Positions 1 to 5,961 of a stretch of DNA of 23,923 nucleotides are shown here, one piece after another; the stretch's first letter is position 1, and the number at the start of each line of letters is the position of its first letter. The notes below the pieces were generated by a model that saw only the letters and a list, made by a program, of their open reading frames with translations, was not told the DNA's origin and searched no databases. This DNA is from a virus. The translations under genes were made by a program, and so were the position numbers. Location of the stretch: positions 1 through 23,923 of IMG/VR virus record IMGVR_UViG_3300046028_003821. One strand, written 5' to 3'.

Positions 1-2
1 GG

Positions 3-410
3 GAGCGCGGCGTCGTCGATTACGCCAAGCCCTTCCCGGGGATGAAATATGTCGCCTGCTCGACAACGCCACATGGATGCTGGGCGTGGTGGCTTGACGG
101 TGATAGTTCCACGCGCACTGTTGAGCGCGACGAACACCACGCCAAAGCCGCCGCGCAAGCCGACTTCATCGCCCGCATCACCGCATGGCTAGACCCCGCC
201 GCGCTTGCCGCGATGCTGGCCGAGGCGGTGAAGGCAGAGCGGGAAGCGTGTGCACGGGTGCTTGACGCCCGTATGGAGGAGATCGTGAAGGACGAAGGCT
301 CTTGGGAGCCGGACACCAACGTCACCAACCTGCCAGAATGGGCCGAAACAGCTTGCGAAGAATTGGAAGCAGCCGCAGCCGCCATCCGAGCGCGCGGGGT
401 GACGGAATGA
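3..410 (+). CDS. Small phage protein of unknown function, 5' end missing
   Basis: The reading frame is open to the left edge of the window, so the gene most likely starts outside it. The first in-window ATG (position 42) has no ribosome binding site in front of it and falls inside a sequence that already reads as protein (ERGVVDYAKPFPG before the Met). The visible part is about 135 residues, with a Trp-rich N-terminal section and an acidic, Ala-rich helical C-terminal half. I do not recognise a domain with known function. The stop overlaps the next start as ATGA, making it the first visible member of a tightly coupled small-gene run. Confidence 0.6.
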   Translation, partial: ERGVVDYAKPFPGMKYVACSTTPHGCWAWWLDGDSSTRTVERDEHHAKAAAQADFIARITAWLDPAALAAMLAEAVKAEREACARVLDARMEEIVKDEGSWEPDTNVTNLPEWAETACEELEAAAAAIRARGVTE

Positions 411-553
411 AATTTAAGATCGCACTATCGCTCATCGGCGTGGGGAATATCCTTATGGCCGTGGTTCTCATGATTGGCGGTGATCATGGCGGGGGCGAAC
501 AAACGATACAGACGGCGGTGCTTTTCTTCATCTGGGCAGAGGTGTGGGCATGA
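407..553 (+). CDS. Small membrane protein, 48 aa
   Basis: A 48-residue protein starting at the ATG that overlaps the previous stop (ATGA) and ending in an ATGA overlap with the next gene. It has two hydrophobic stretches, about residues 5-24 and 36-47, separated by a polar glycine-rich loop containing GGDHGGGEQ, so it could be a two-pass or one-and-a-half-pass inner membrane protein. No family is recognised. The call rests on position in the chain, the exact start/stop overlaps and the membrane-like composition. A longer open frame beginning at 302 covers the same region, but its upstream part is in a different frame from the preceding gene and has no independent support. Confidence 0.55.
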   Translation: MKFKIALSLIGVGNILMAVVLMIGGDHGGGEQTIQTAVLFFIWAEVWA

Positions 554-873
554 CCAGCGCATACCCACTACAATGGCCCGATCACCGCAAGCGGACGCCA
601 GCAGAAGATCGCCGTTCGTCGCGTTTCAACGTGACGCCGGGAAAAGCGCGAAACGAACTGATGGCGGAGATTTTCTGCGCCGGTGGTGAATATGTGGTGC
701 TATCCACAAACGTCGAGTTGCGCCGCCATGCCAAAGCGGGCATGGCGAACGGCATTAAGAGTTACTGCCTGCGCCGCACCCACAACTATGAAGATGAAGC
801 GAATGACATTGGCAGCGGGGTGATCTGGATTGGCGACCTTCTGCGTGTTGTATCCATGGAGTTAGGCGGATGA
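550..873 (+). CDS. Conserved small phage protein, unknown function
   Basis: A 107-residue protein. I chose the ATG at 550 because it overlaps the previous stop; a GTG six bases upstream is also in frame. It opens with SAYPLQWPDHRKRTP and later contains VVLSTNVELRR. This resembles small proteins of alphaproteobacterial phages and prophages that begin with a tyrosine-proline-Leu-x-Trp-Pro signature, some annotated as J-domain-like without demonstrated function. That resemblance is from memory. No catalytic motif or membrane segment is visible. It ends in an ATGA overlap with the next gene. Confidence 0.6.
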   Translation: MTSAYPLQWPDHRKRTPAEDRRSSRFNVTPGKARNELMAEIFCAGGEYVVLSTNVELRRHAKAGMANGIKSYCLRRTHNYEDEANDIGSGVIWIGDLLRVVSMELGG

Positions 874-1181
874 CTGACACACACGACACCGCCGCGCTGG
901 TGGCAAGGGCGCGGGCGGCGCTGGAAGGCACAACGCCGGGGCCTTGGACTGTTGAAAACAACGAAGATGACGGGGAGCGTTACTTGTGCAGCCCTTTGAC
1001 AGAGTGCCCAGTAACGACCGTAATGACGTGCGATGACGGCATACTGTCCGAGGCGGACGCCAATTTCACCGCCGCCGCTCGCACGTTGGTTCCCGACATG
1101 GCCGATGCCCTCACCGGCCAAGCCGCCGAGATTGCGCGGCTGCGTAAACTACTCGGATATAACAATGGGGAACGCGAATGA
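870..1181 (+). CDS. Ead/Ea22-like small phage protein
   Basis: A 103-residue protein. The N-terminal part (ARAALEGTTPGPWTVEN, about residues 14-30) and the later DANFTAAARTLVPDMADAL segment (about residues 63-81) match the layout of the Ead/Ea22-like family common in phage accessory regions: a TPGPW-type motif followed by an A-A-A-R-x-x-VP-x-x-A helix. It ends with a short helical stretch (EIARLRKLL). The biochemical role of the family is not established. It overlaps both neighbours by ATGA, so translation is probably coupled. Confidence 0.65.
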   Translation: MTDTHDTAALVARARAALEGTTPGPWTVENNEDDGERYLCSPLTECPVTTVMTCDDGILSEADANFTAAARTLVPDMADALTGQAAEIARLRKLLGYNNGERE

Positions 1182-1243
1182 CCGACAACGATCTAATCCG
1201 TCGCGGCGACGTGCACGCGCACCATCAGGAACCGGTGAAATGA
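1178..1243 (+). CDS. 21-aa micro-gene in the ATGA-coupled chain
   Basis: A 21-residue open frame (begins MTDNDLIRRGD) whose ATG overlaps the preceding stop and whose stop overlaps the next ATG, both in the ATGA form used throughout this gene run. The opening MTDNDLIRRGD resembles the start of longer phage proteins, so this may be the remnant of a truncated gene kept as a translational relay, or a true microprotein. The evidence is the exact fit between neighbours; there is no independent coding signal at this length. Confidence 0.35.
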   Translation: MTDNDLIRRGDVHAHHQEPVK

Positions 1244-1425
1244 GTCGGCGCACTAAACCCTGCAAATGCGGAACGCTGATTTTGGATCGCGAAACGCAAT
1301 GTTGCCATTGCGAGCAGGAAGATGAACAGGCTGCATTTGAAGCCCGAACTGACGTGATAATGCTGACCAGCGTTGACACGCTGGATGACCTCAAGAACTG
1401 GATCAAGGAGTACCTGATCAAATGA
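1240..1425 (+). CDS. Small zinc-ribbon-like protein, 61 aa
   Basis: A 61-residue protein starting at the ATG that overlaps the preceding stop. The N-terminal part carries CKC followed after 11 residues by CCHC, a compact cysteine/histidine cluster that could bind one zinc ion. The C-terminal half is acidic and helical (TLDDLKNWIKEYL). An in-frame extension upstream to 1033 exists but overlaps two other genes and has Pro/Arg-rich, non-protein-like composition, so I reject it. Function unknown; a zinc-binding regulator or adaptor is only a guess. It ends in ATGA overlap with thyX. Confidence 0.6.
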   Translation: MSRRTKPCKCGTLILDRETQCCHCEQEDEQAAFEARTDVIMLTSVDTLDDLKNWIKEYLIK

Positions 1426-2339
1426 CCACCTATCCCGCCAATTTGACCGCCGACGCCACCTACGAGATACAGCGCACCAGCGTTCCCGCTCTCGACCAGG
1501 TATTAGGTCACGCCTTTGATGTGCTCGACCATGGCTTCGTGCGCGTCATCGACTACATGGGCGACGACAGCGCCGTGGTGCAGGCAGCGCGCGTTTCCTA
1601 TGGCACCGGCACCAAAGAAGTCTCAGACGACCGCGGGTTAATCCGCTATCTGATGCGACATCATCACTCGACTCCGTTCGAGATGTGCGAAATCAAGTTG
1701 CATGTAAAACTGCCCGTCTTCGTCGCGCGGCAGTGGATCAGGCACCGCACCGCCAACGTCAACGAATACTCAGCACGCTACAGCATCCTTGATCGGGAGT
1801 TCTATATCCCTGAGCCCGAGCAGATGGCGATGCAGGCGACCGACAACAAACAGGGTCGCGCCGAAGTGCTGTCCGCAGAGAAAGCCCGCGAGATTCAGGA
1901 ATGGCTGATCCGTGATTCAACCAAAGCCTATGATGGATACATCGACGTATCCAAACCAGTGGCCGATGGTGGCGAGTATGGTTTGGCGCGGGAACTGGCA
2001 CGCATGAATCTGCCTGTCAACATCTACACCCAATGGTATTGGAAGGTCGATCTGCACAACCTTCTGCATTTCCTGCGGCTGCGGGCTGACCCTCATGCAC
2101 AATGGGAAATCCGACAGTATGCCAACGTGATCTGCGAACTGGTCAAACAGTGGGTTCCGCACACGTTTGAAGCGTTCGAGGATTACAAGCAGCACGCGGT
2201 CACCTTCTCGCGGCAGGAGGTAGCGATGATCCAGGCTGCCACGCGCGGCTGTCAAATCTCGCCAGAAATGGCAACCAAGGCAGGCATGTCGCAGCGGGAA
2301 ATAGTTGATTTTGTCAAGAAGATCGGCGGTGCGGCATGA
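1422..2339 (+). CDS. thyX: Flavin-dependent thymidylate synthase ThyX
   Basis: A 305-residue protein of the ThyX family, which makes dTMP from dUMP using methylene-tetrahydrofolate, FAD and NADPH. The ThyX signature RHR-x7-S is present as RHRTANVNEYS (R107 to S117), followed by ARY, the part that binds FAD and dUMP. Other family-like segments are QAARVSYGTGTK near residue 55, IRYLMRHHHSTPFE near residue 75, and a helical C-terminal region containing LHNLLHFLRLRADPHAQWEIR. The length is at the long end for ThyX. It overlaps the gene before and the diphosphohydrolase-like gene after by ATGA, so the two nucleotide-pool genes are probably made together. The phage can thus raise dTTP independently of a host ThyA or ThyX. 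Confidence 0.95.
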   Translation: MTTYPANLTADATYEIQRTSVPALDQVLGHAFDVLDHGFVRVIDYMGDDSAVVQAARVSYGTGTKEVSDDRGLIRYLMRHHHSTPFEMCEIKLHVKLPVFVARQWIRHRTANVNEYSARYSILDREFYIPEPEQMAMQATDNKQGRAEVLSAEKAREIQEWLIRDSTKAYDGYIDVSKPVADGGEYGLARELARMNLPVNIYTQWYWKVDLHNLLHFLRLRADPHAQWEIRQYANVICELVKQWVPHTFEAFEDYKQHAVTFSRQEVAMIQAATRGCQISPEMATKAGMSQREIVDFVKKIGGAA

Positions 2340-2713
2340 CCGAAGAAATGCCCGCTAACAGCAGCGGTGCGAAGCGTGAAAAGCTGCACGCCCTGCCCTA
2401 CGACTTGATCCCGTTCCAAGAGATCGTTGCCGCCTATGCCAGACCGGCAGAATTTGGCTCGATCAAATATGAACCATGGAACTGGAGCCGTGGTCTGTCC
2501 CGCGTCCAGTTGCTCGGTTCTCTGTTGCGTCACACGTTTTCCTATCTGCGCGGTGAAGACCGTGACACCGACTCCGGTTTGCTCCACACCGATCACATCC
2601 TTTGGAACGCCGTGGCGCTGTGTCACAACGTTCACTGGAACCTGGAAGATGGGCGGCGCGGCGAACCGTCACGAGCTTACAAAGATGCTGGAAATTCAAC
2701 GTCTGCCAATTGA
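2336..2713 (+). CDS. dATP/dGTP diphosphohydrolase-like protein (DUF5664 type)
   Basis: A 125-residue all-helical protein. It carries the layout of the dATP/dGTP diphosphohydrolase N-terminal family (DUF5664, MazG-like): GAKREKLHALPYDLIP, then FGSIKYEPWNWSRG, then LLRHTFSYLRGEDRDTDSG, then HTDHILWNAVALCHN. These proteins are thought to hydrolyse purine dNTPs to the monophosphate. The conserved Glu, Asp and His residues of the RGEDxDxxSG and HxxHxxWNA blocks are candidate metal ligands. It starts in ATGA overlap with thyX. Relatives occur in phages with unusual purine metabolism (MazZ of 2-aminoadenine phages is a functional analogue), but no PurZ-type gene is visible in this window. Substrate is inferred. 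Confidence 0.8.
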   Translation: MTEEMPANSSGAKREKLHALPYDLIPFQEIVAAYARPAEFGSIKYEPWNWSRGLSRVQLLGSLLRHTFSYLRGEDRDTDSGLLHTDHILWNAVALCHNVHWNLEDGRRGEPSRAYKDAGNSTSAN

Positions 2714-2725
2714 CGACCCACCATT

Positions 2726-2740
2726 TCACCTTTAACGTGA
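2726..2740 (+). promoter_or_regulatory. TCAC-N7-GTGA element, copy a
   Basis: TCACCTTTAACGTGA, an inverted repeat with TCAC/GTGA arms and an AT-rich centre. It sits in the 51-nt gap between the diphosphohydrolase-like gene and the GapR-like gene, ending 25 nt before the TTG start. Four closely similar copies lie in other gaps of the window. A further ATCACC follows at 2748-2753, just before the ribosome binding site. It may be an operator, a phage-specific promoter or an RNA hairpin. Confidence 0.6.
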
Positions 2741-2764
2741 TTCAAACATCACCGGAGAGAATCC

Positions 2765-3028
2765 TTGCCCTACCCATCGAACAGCGACAACGCCTACAAT
2801 GTGACCGCTGACGAACTGATACAGTTTTATGAGCGGCTTGATCAACTTGAAGCGGAGAAAAAAGACATCTCCGAACAGATCAAGGAAGTCTGGGCAGAGT
2901 TCAAGGGTCGTGGGTTTGATGTGAAAGTGGCCCGCATCCACCGCAAGGACCGCAAACTCAGCGCCGATGATCGGGCTGAACGTGACGCGAAACTGGAAAT
3001 GTACAAAGCCGCACTTGGCGACATCTGA
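2765..3028 (+). CDS. GapR-like nucleoid protein (DUF2312)
   Basis: An 87-residue protein of the GapR/DUF2312 family. The diagnostic stretch runs from NAYNVTADELIQFYERL through LEAEKKDISEQIKEVWAE to KGRGFDVKVARIHRKDRK and ends with LEMYKAALGDI, matching the coiled-coil helix, basic loop and C-terminal helix of GapR; Caulobacter GapR is 89 residues. GapR binds AT-rich, overtwisted DNA ahead of replication and transcription machinery and supports topoisomerase action. A phage copy could help replicate or organise phage DNA or compete with the host protein; that is inference. The TTG at 2765 is chosen because GGAG at 2754-2757 is 7 nt upstream and no ATG precedes the conserved region. It opens the unit downstream of copy a of the repeated element. 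Confidence 0.9.
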   Translation: MPYPSNSDNAYNVTADELIQFYERLDQLEAEKKDISEQIKEVWAEFKGRGFDVKVARIHRKDRKLSADDRAERDAKLEMYKAALGDI

Positions 3029-3046
3029 CCACAGAAGGAGACACCT

Positions 3047-3409
3047 GTGAAACTCGGCAATTTGAAATCAAGCATCCGTTCCACCAAAGGCAGCCCCGTG
3101 CTGCGGATCGAACTATCCCCCGGTATGGTGACCACACTCGCCCTGATGAAAGGCCCGCTGCTTGAAGCACTCGATGCAGCCTTTCCCGGTGGCAAAGCCG
3201 TGGAAACTGGCATGACGCTGGAGACCAAGGGCGATGACGCCGTGCTGCGTCCGGAAACCGGTGGCGTCTATGTGATCAGCGCCGCTGCACCTGGTCCGCT
3301 ACTGGCGATCATGGAGACGGTTGCTCCAGCCCCGGCAGCCTCGCTGCTCGACCTCGACGATGACCTGTTGCCTGCACCCAAGACAACCACGCTTCTGCTG
3401 GACCTGTGA
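3047..3409 (+). CDS. Unknown 120-aa protein with Leu/Asp-rich tail
   Basis: A 120-residue protein starting with GTG at 3047, preceded by AGAAGGAG with 6-nt spacing, a strong ribosome binding site. Residues 1-85 look like a small mixed alpha/beta domain that I cannot assign. From about residue 90 a proline/alanine linker (VAPAPAA) leads to SLLDLDDDLL and the end TTTLLLDL. This Leu/Asp-rich tail is a loose version of the tail shared by the next four proteins. It lies 18 nt after the GapR-like gene and 1 nt before the next ATG, so it belongs to the same operon. Function unknown. Confidence 0.7.
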   Translation: MKLGNLKSSIRSTKGSPVLRIELSPGMVTTLALMKGPLLEALDAAFPGGKAVETGMTLETKGDDAVLRPETGGVYVISAAAPGPLLAIMETVAPAPAASLLDLDDDLLPAPKTTTLLLDL

Positions 3410-3410
3410 C

Positions 3411-3695
3411 ATGACCATCACCACCATCGACGAGTTGGAAGATATCATGGCGAAGATGGTGGTAAGTGGTGTTTCGGTTCACTTCGGACCATCGACATCC
3501 CCGCTGCGCCAAGGGCAATGGTTCGCCAGCACGGGCACTTCGGACACCATGAGACAGGTTCGAGGCCCAACGCTGCGCGATGCCCTCAACGCGCTGTTGG
3601 GGTTTCAAGATGTTGTTGACGTTATCACCGAACCTGCGAAAGCCGCACCAAGCCGGAAGCCCGCTGCCACCAATCTGATGGACCTTTTGGCATGA
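3411..3695 (+). CDS. Small tagged paralog 1 (unknown function)
   Basis: A 94-residue protein. I chose the ATG at 3411, one base after the previous stop; an in-frame extension to 3321 would run inside the previous gene. The layout is an N-terminal helix (IDELEDIMAKMVVSGVSV), a strand region with a Trp (GQWFAST), a second helix (TLRDALNALLG), a Lys/Pro/Ala linker (KAAPSRKPAA) and the tail TNLMDLLA. The same helix - SGVS - x-W - helix - tail order recurs in the next two genes, so the three look like diverged tandem duplicates. No enzyme motif is visible. It ends in ATGA overlap with paralog 2. Confidence 0.7.
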   Translation: MTITTIDELEDIMAKMVVSGVSVHFGPSTSPLRQGQWFASTGTSDTMRQVRGPTLRDALNALLGFQDVVDVITEPAKAAPSRKPAATNLMDLLA

Positions 3696-3937
3696 TGCGT
3701 ATCATCGGCGATATCGGACGCATCATGGATGAGCGCGATATCCCAGTGATGTCGATCCGTCGACCGTCTGAAAAGACCAAGGGGAAATGGCAAGTCTCGT
3801 TCAAGGAGACCGAGTTTCGACTCGACTGGACACAGGGAAAACCGTGCTGTGATTTCGTAAGCGCGTTGGAATCCTGCCTCGGGGAAAAAGTCGTTCAAGT
3901 TTCGCCAACCAATCTGGCGGATCTGCTTGATGACTGA
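3692..3937 (+). CDS. Small tagged paralog 2 (unknown function)
   Basis: An 81-residue protein starting at the ATGATG that overlaps the previous stop. It follows the pattern of its neighbours: N-terminal helix (IGDIGRIMDER), a strand ending in MSIRRP, GKWQVSF around the conserved Trp, a helix (DFVSALESCLG), and the tail PTNLADLLDD. The linker before the tail is shorter than in paralog 1. The resemblance to its neighbours is weak in the middle but clear in order, spacing and tail. No known family recognised. The stop overlaps the next ATG by 8 nt. Confidence 0.7.
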   Translation: MMRIIGDIGRIMDERDIPVMSIRRPSEKTKGKWQVSFKETEFRLDWTQGKPCCDFVSALESCLGEKVVQVSPTNLADLLDD

Positions 3938-4157
3938 ATCTCTGGAAGACCTGCTGCGCCGTGCCCGTTCGTCTGGAGTGTCTGCCATCACAATGGATCG
4001 TCCCATTGGTGGGGTGACGCGGGCAGGAGCGTGGAAGGCTTTCTCTCACTTCGGCACGGGTTACAACGAAGATCCTGCCGCTGCGCTCAGGGAGGCGCTT
4101 TTGAAGGCGATAGCGCCACCTCGCAACAAAACCGATCTCAGCAATCTGCTGGACTGA
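3930..4157 (+). CDS. Small tagged paralog 3 (unknown function)
   Basis: A 75-residue protein. I chose the ATG at 3930, which overlaps the end of the previous gene by 8 nt; a TTG directly before it is also in frame. The order matches paralogs 1 and 2: helix (LEDLLRRARSSGVS), MDRP, a Trp (GAWKAFSHFG), a helix (PAAALREALLKAI), a Pro/Arg/Lys linker (PPRNK) and the tail TDLSNLLD. SGVS followed by a Trp strand is closest to paralog 1; xRP is shared with paralog 2. Probably a small adaptor-like protein that works with the methyltransferase encoded next, but that is inference from order and the shared tail. Confidence 0.7.
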   Translation: MTESLEDLLRRARSSGVSAITMDRPIGGVTRAGAWKAFSHFGTGYNEDPAAALREALLKAIAPPRNKTDLSNLLD

Positions 4158-4189
4158 TCATCACTTTTCCCGTTAATTTCACGAGCATC

Positions 4190-5578
4190 ATGGCAAAAAT
4201 CATCCTTCATCCCGGCGACAATCGCATCAGTTTAGCCGCGATGGCTGAGAACAGCGTCGACTCTGTCGTCTGCGATCCACCTTACGGGTTGGTGAGCGTG
4301 GTTAAGCGGTTCGGTAAATCCGGCGCGGGTGACTGTACAAAAACCTCCGAACGCATTGCGAACAGAACTGACGGTTTCGCCAGAATTGCGTCTGGGGGTT
4401 TTATGGGAAAATTGTGGGACGGCAGCGGAATTGAGATTGACCCCGAGTTTTGGGCATTGGTTCTGCGCGTCCTGAAACCTGGCGGCTACATCGTCGCCTT
4501 CAGCAGCAGCCGCACTTATCACCGCATGGCCTGCGCGATTGAGGATGGTGGCTTCATCACACATCCCCTGATCGGCTGGGTCTATGGGCAGGGTTTTCCG
4601 AAAGCACACGCTGCTGACAAAGCCATCGACAAGTTGCTGGGGAAAGCAGGCGAGGTGACCCCGCAGGGTGATCCTGTGAAGCGCATGATCCCCGGCGCCG
4701 ATCAACTCGACACCGGATCATGGCTCAAGGAAAACGGTCGCGAGTATCAGCCGGGGCAGTATGTCCCAGCCACACCAGAAGCCGCCGAGTGGGCTGGCTG
4801 GGCCTACGGGGGACAGGTGCGCAAGCCCGCGCTGGAACCGATCTACGTTGGTCAGAAGCCCTTCAGCGAGAAGTCGGGGGCTGCCAACATCCTAAAATGG
4901 GGTGTGGGAGCCGTCAACATTGATGGGTGCCGGGTTGCGGGGGAAAGCACTTTAGTCACGCGACCAGCAGGCAGCTTTGGAAGGATGAACGACGACGGTT
5001 GGGAGCCTAAGCCTGGGACAAATGGATCACAATTGGGCCGTCACCCTGCGAATCTCATAACCGATGGATCGCCCGAGGTCATCGACCTGTTCCCCAACAC
5101 CAAGAGCGGCAAACCCGGCGTCATGCGCAAGGGCGTCAATGACGGTGCCTGCTACGGCGCAGAGTCCCGGCCACCTGGCACCCAGATGACGGGCTTCGGT
5201 GATGAAGGCTCTACCGCCCGCTTCTTCGAGTCCTATCCATTCGACGGCGAGCCCATTTTCTACCAAGCGAAGGGTGGCAAGGAGGATCGTGCTGGCAGCC
5301 GCCATCCAACGGTGAAACCCATCGCTCTGATGCAGGCATTAGTTCGACACATCACACCCCCAGGTGGCACCGTTCTCGATCCCTTCGCTGGCAGCGGCAC
5401 AACCGGCGAAGCTGCCTTGCGTGAAGGCTTCAATTGCATCCTGATGGAAGCCGAGCCAGAGTATATCGACTTCCTCTACAATCGTTTTGCTGGTCGGATG
5501 AATGCCAAGTTATCTGTAAGCAATCTGAATGAGTTGTTGGATACTCCCTCAACCGATCTCAGAAACATTCTTTTCTAA
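4190..5578 (+). CDS. Beta-class DNA methyltransferase (N6-adenine or N4-cytosine) with doubled C-terminal tag
   Basis: A 462-residue DNA methyltransferase. Catalytic motif IV is D29PPYG near the N-terminus. The S-adenosylmethionine-binding motif I is near the C-terminus (DPFAGSGTTGEA, with FAGSGTT at residues 399-405), followed by an acidic strand (LMEAEPEYIDFL). Motif IV before motif I is the beta-class order, as in CcrM. The long middle part probably holds the target recognition region; specificity cannot be read from sequence. After the usual end of the fold there is a tail of about 25 residues with two copies of the local tag, SNLNELLD and TDLRNILF. I chose ATG 4190 because the domain starts at once (AKIILHPGDN); the open frame reaches back to 4031 but only over the previous gene. 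No restriction partner is visible, so self-protection or regulation is more likely. Confidence 0.88.
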   Translation: MAKIILHPGDNRISLAAMAENSVDSVVCDPPYGLVSVVKRFGKSGAGDCTKTSERIANRTDGFARIASGGFMGKLWDGSGIEIDPEFWALVLRVLKPGGYIVAFSSSRTYHRMACAIEDGGFITHPLIGWVYGQGFPKAHAADKAIDKLLGKAGEVTPQGDPVKRMIPGADQLDTGSWLKENGREYQPGQYVPATPEAAEWAGWAYGGQVRKPALEPIYVGQKPFSEKSGAANILKWGVGAVNIDGCRVAGESTLVTRPAGSFGRMNDDGWEPKPGTNGSQLGRHPANLITDGSPEVIDLFPNTKSGKPGVMRKGVNDGACYGAESRPPGTQMTGFGDEGSTARFFESYPFDGEPIFYQAKGGKEDRAGSRHPTVKPIALMQALVRHITPPGGTVLDPFAGSGTTGEAALREGFNCILMEAEPEYIDFLYNRFAGRMNAKLSVSNLNELLDTPSTDLRNILF

Positions 5579-5589
5579 AGGAAATTACT

Positions 5590-5856
5590 ATGAATTTTGA
5601 AAACCTTCCGTTTGTCATCATGGCACAAAACGGCAAAGTCAAGGACACTTGGCGCGTTGTTTCAACCGGTGACTATGACCAAGACTGTGCTCTTGGTCGA
5701 AAACATTTTCGGGCACTCATGCTCGTGATGAATGCAACCAGCAACCCGCTTTACTTGGTTCGGGTGATCGAAGGGCAAGCCGCCAAGTACGCCACATGGG
5801 GCGGCATCGAAGCAGGATTCCTGTCGGCCATGTCCGACGAACTCAGTTCGTTGTAA
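5590..5856 (+). CDS. Unknown 88-aa protein at the end of the + strand block
   Basis: An 88-residue protein with a good ribosome binding site (AAGGAA overlapping the previous stop, 6 nt before the ATG). It has mixed alpha/beta composition with several aromatic residues (TWRVVS, LYLVRVIEG, YATWGGIEAGF) and no membrane segment, signal peptide or recognised motif. It ends DELSSL, so it lacks the tag of the preceding proteins. It is the last + strand gene before the convergent late genes. Function unknown. Confidence 0.65.
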   Translation: MNFENLPFVIMAQNGKVKDTWRVVSTGDYDQDCALGRKHFRALMLVMNATSNPLYLVRVIEGQAAKYATWGGIEAGFLSAMSDELSSL

Positions 5857-5961
5857 GCATTTCTGGCATGGCAGCCTCCTGTTGGTAGGAAGATCAATCA
5901 CCAGCCGGGATTTCGCTATGCGCCTATTGCGACCGCCAACAGCCCGGCGCAATCGCGCAGT
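5857..5961. other. Convergent junction between + and - strand gene blocks
   Basis: About 105 nt where the two gene blocks meet tail to tail. Short GC-rich inverted repeats can be paired (ATTGCG with CGCAAT, and TGCGCC with GGCGCA, around 5917-5952), but neither is followed by a T tract, so I cannot call a standard intrinsic terminator. No small gene with a ribosome binding site is visible. The repeated TCAC/GTGA element is absent here, although it is present in all the larger same-strand gaps. Confidence 0.4.

Noticed and set aside
2685-2735. 16-codon frame overlapping the end of the diphosphohydrolase-like gene
   Set aside because: Short, no ribosome binding site, and it runs into the regulatory element.
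4161-4175. TCACTTTTCCCGTTA as a sixth copy of the repeated element
   Set aside because: It matches about 12 of 15 consensus positions and lies between genes, but the second arm (GTGA) is lost, so I do not count it.
4031-4189. N-terminal extension of the methyltransferase frame
   Set aside because: It lies over the preceding gene in another frame; the methyltransferase domain begins right at the ATG at 4190.
3300-5575. Eukaryotic-type motifs: LxxLL in the tags and LLDLD (clathrin-box-like) in the 120-aa protein
   Set aside because: These partners do not exist in bacteria; the resemblance comes from Leu/Asp-rich short helices.
5857-5961. Bidirectional intrinsic terminator at the convergent junction
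   Set aside because: Only short stems without T tracts can be drawn.
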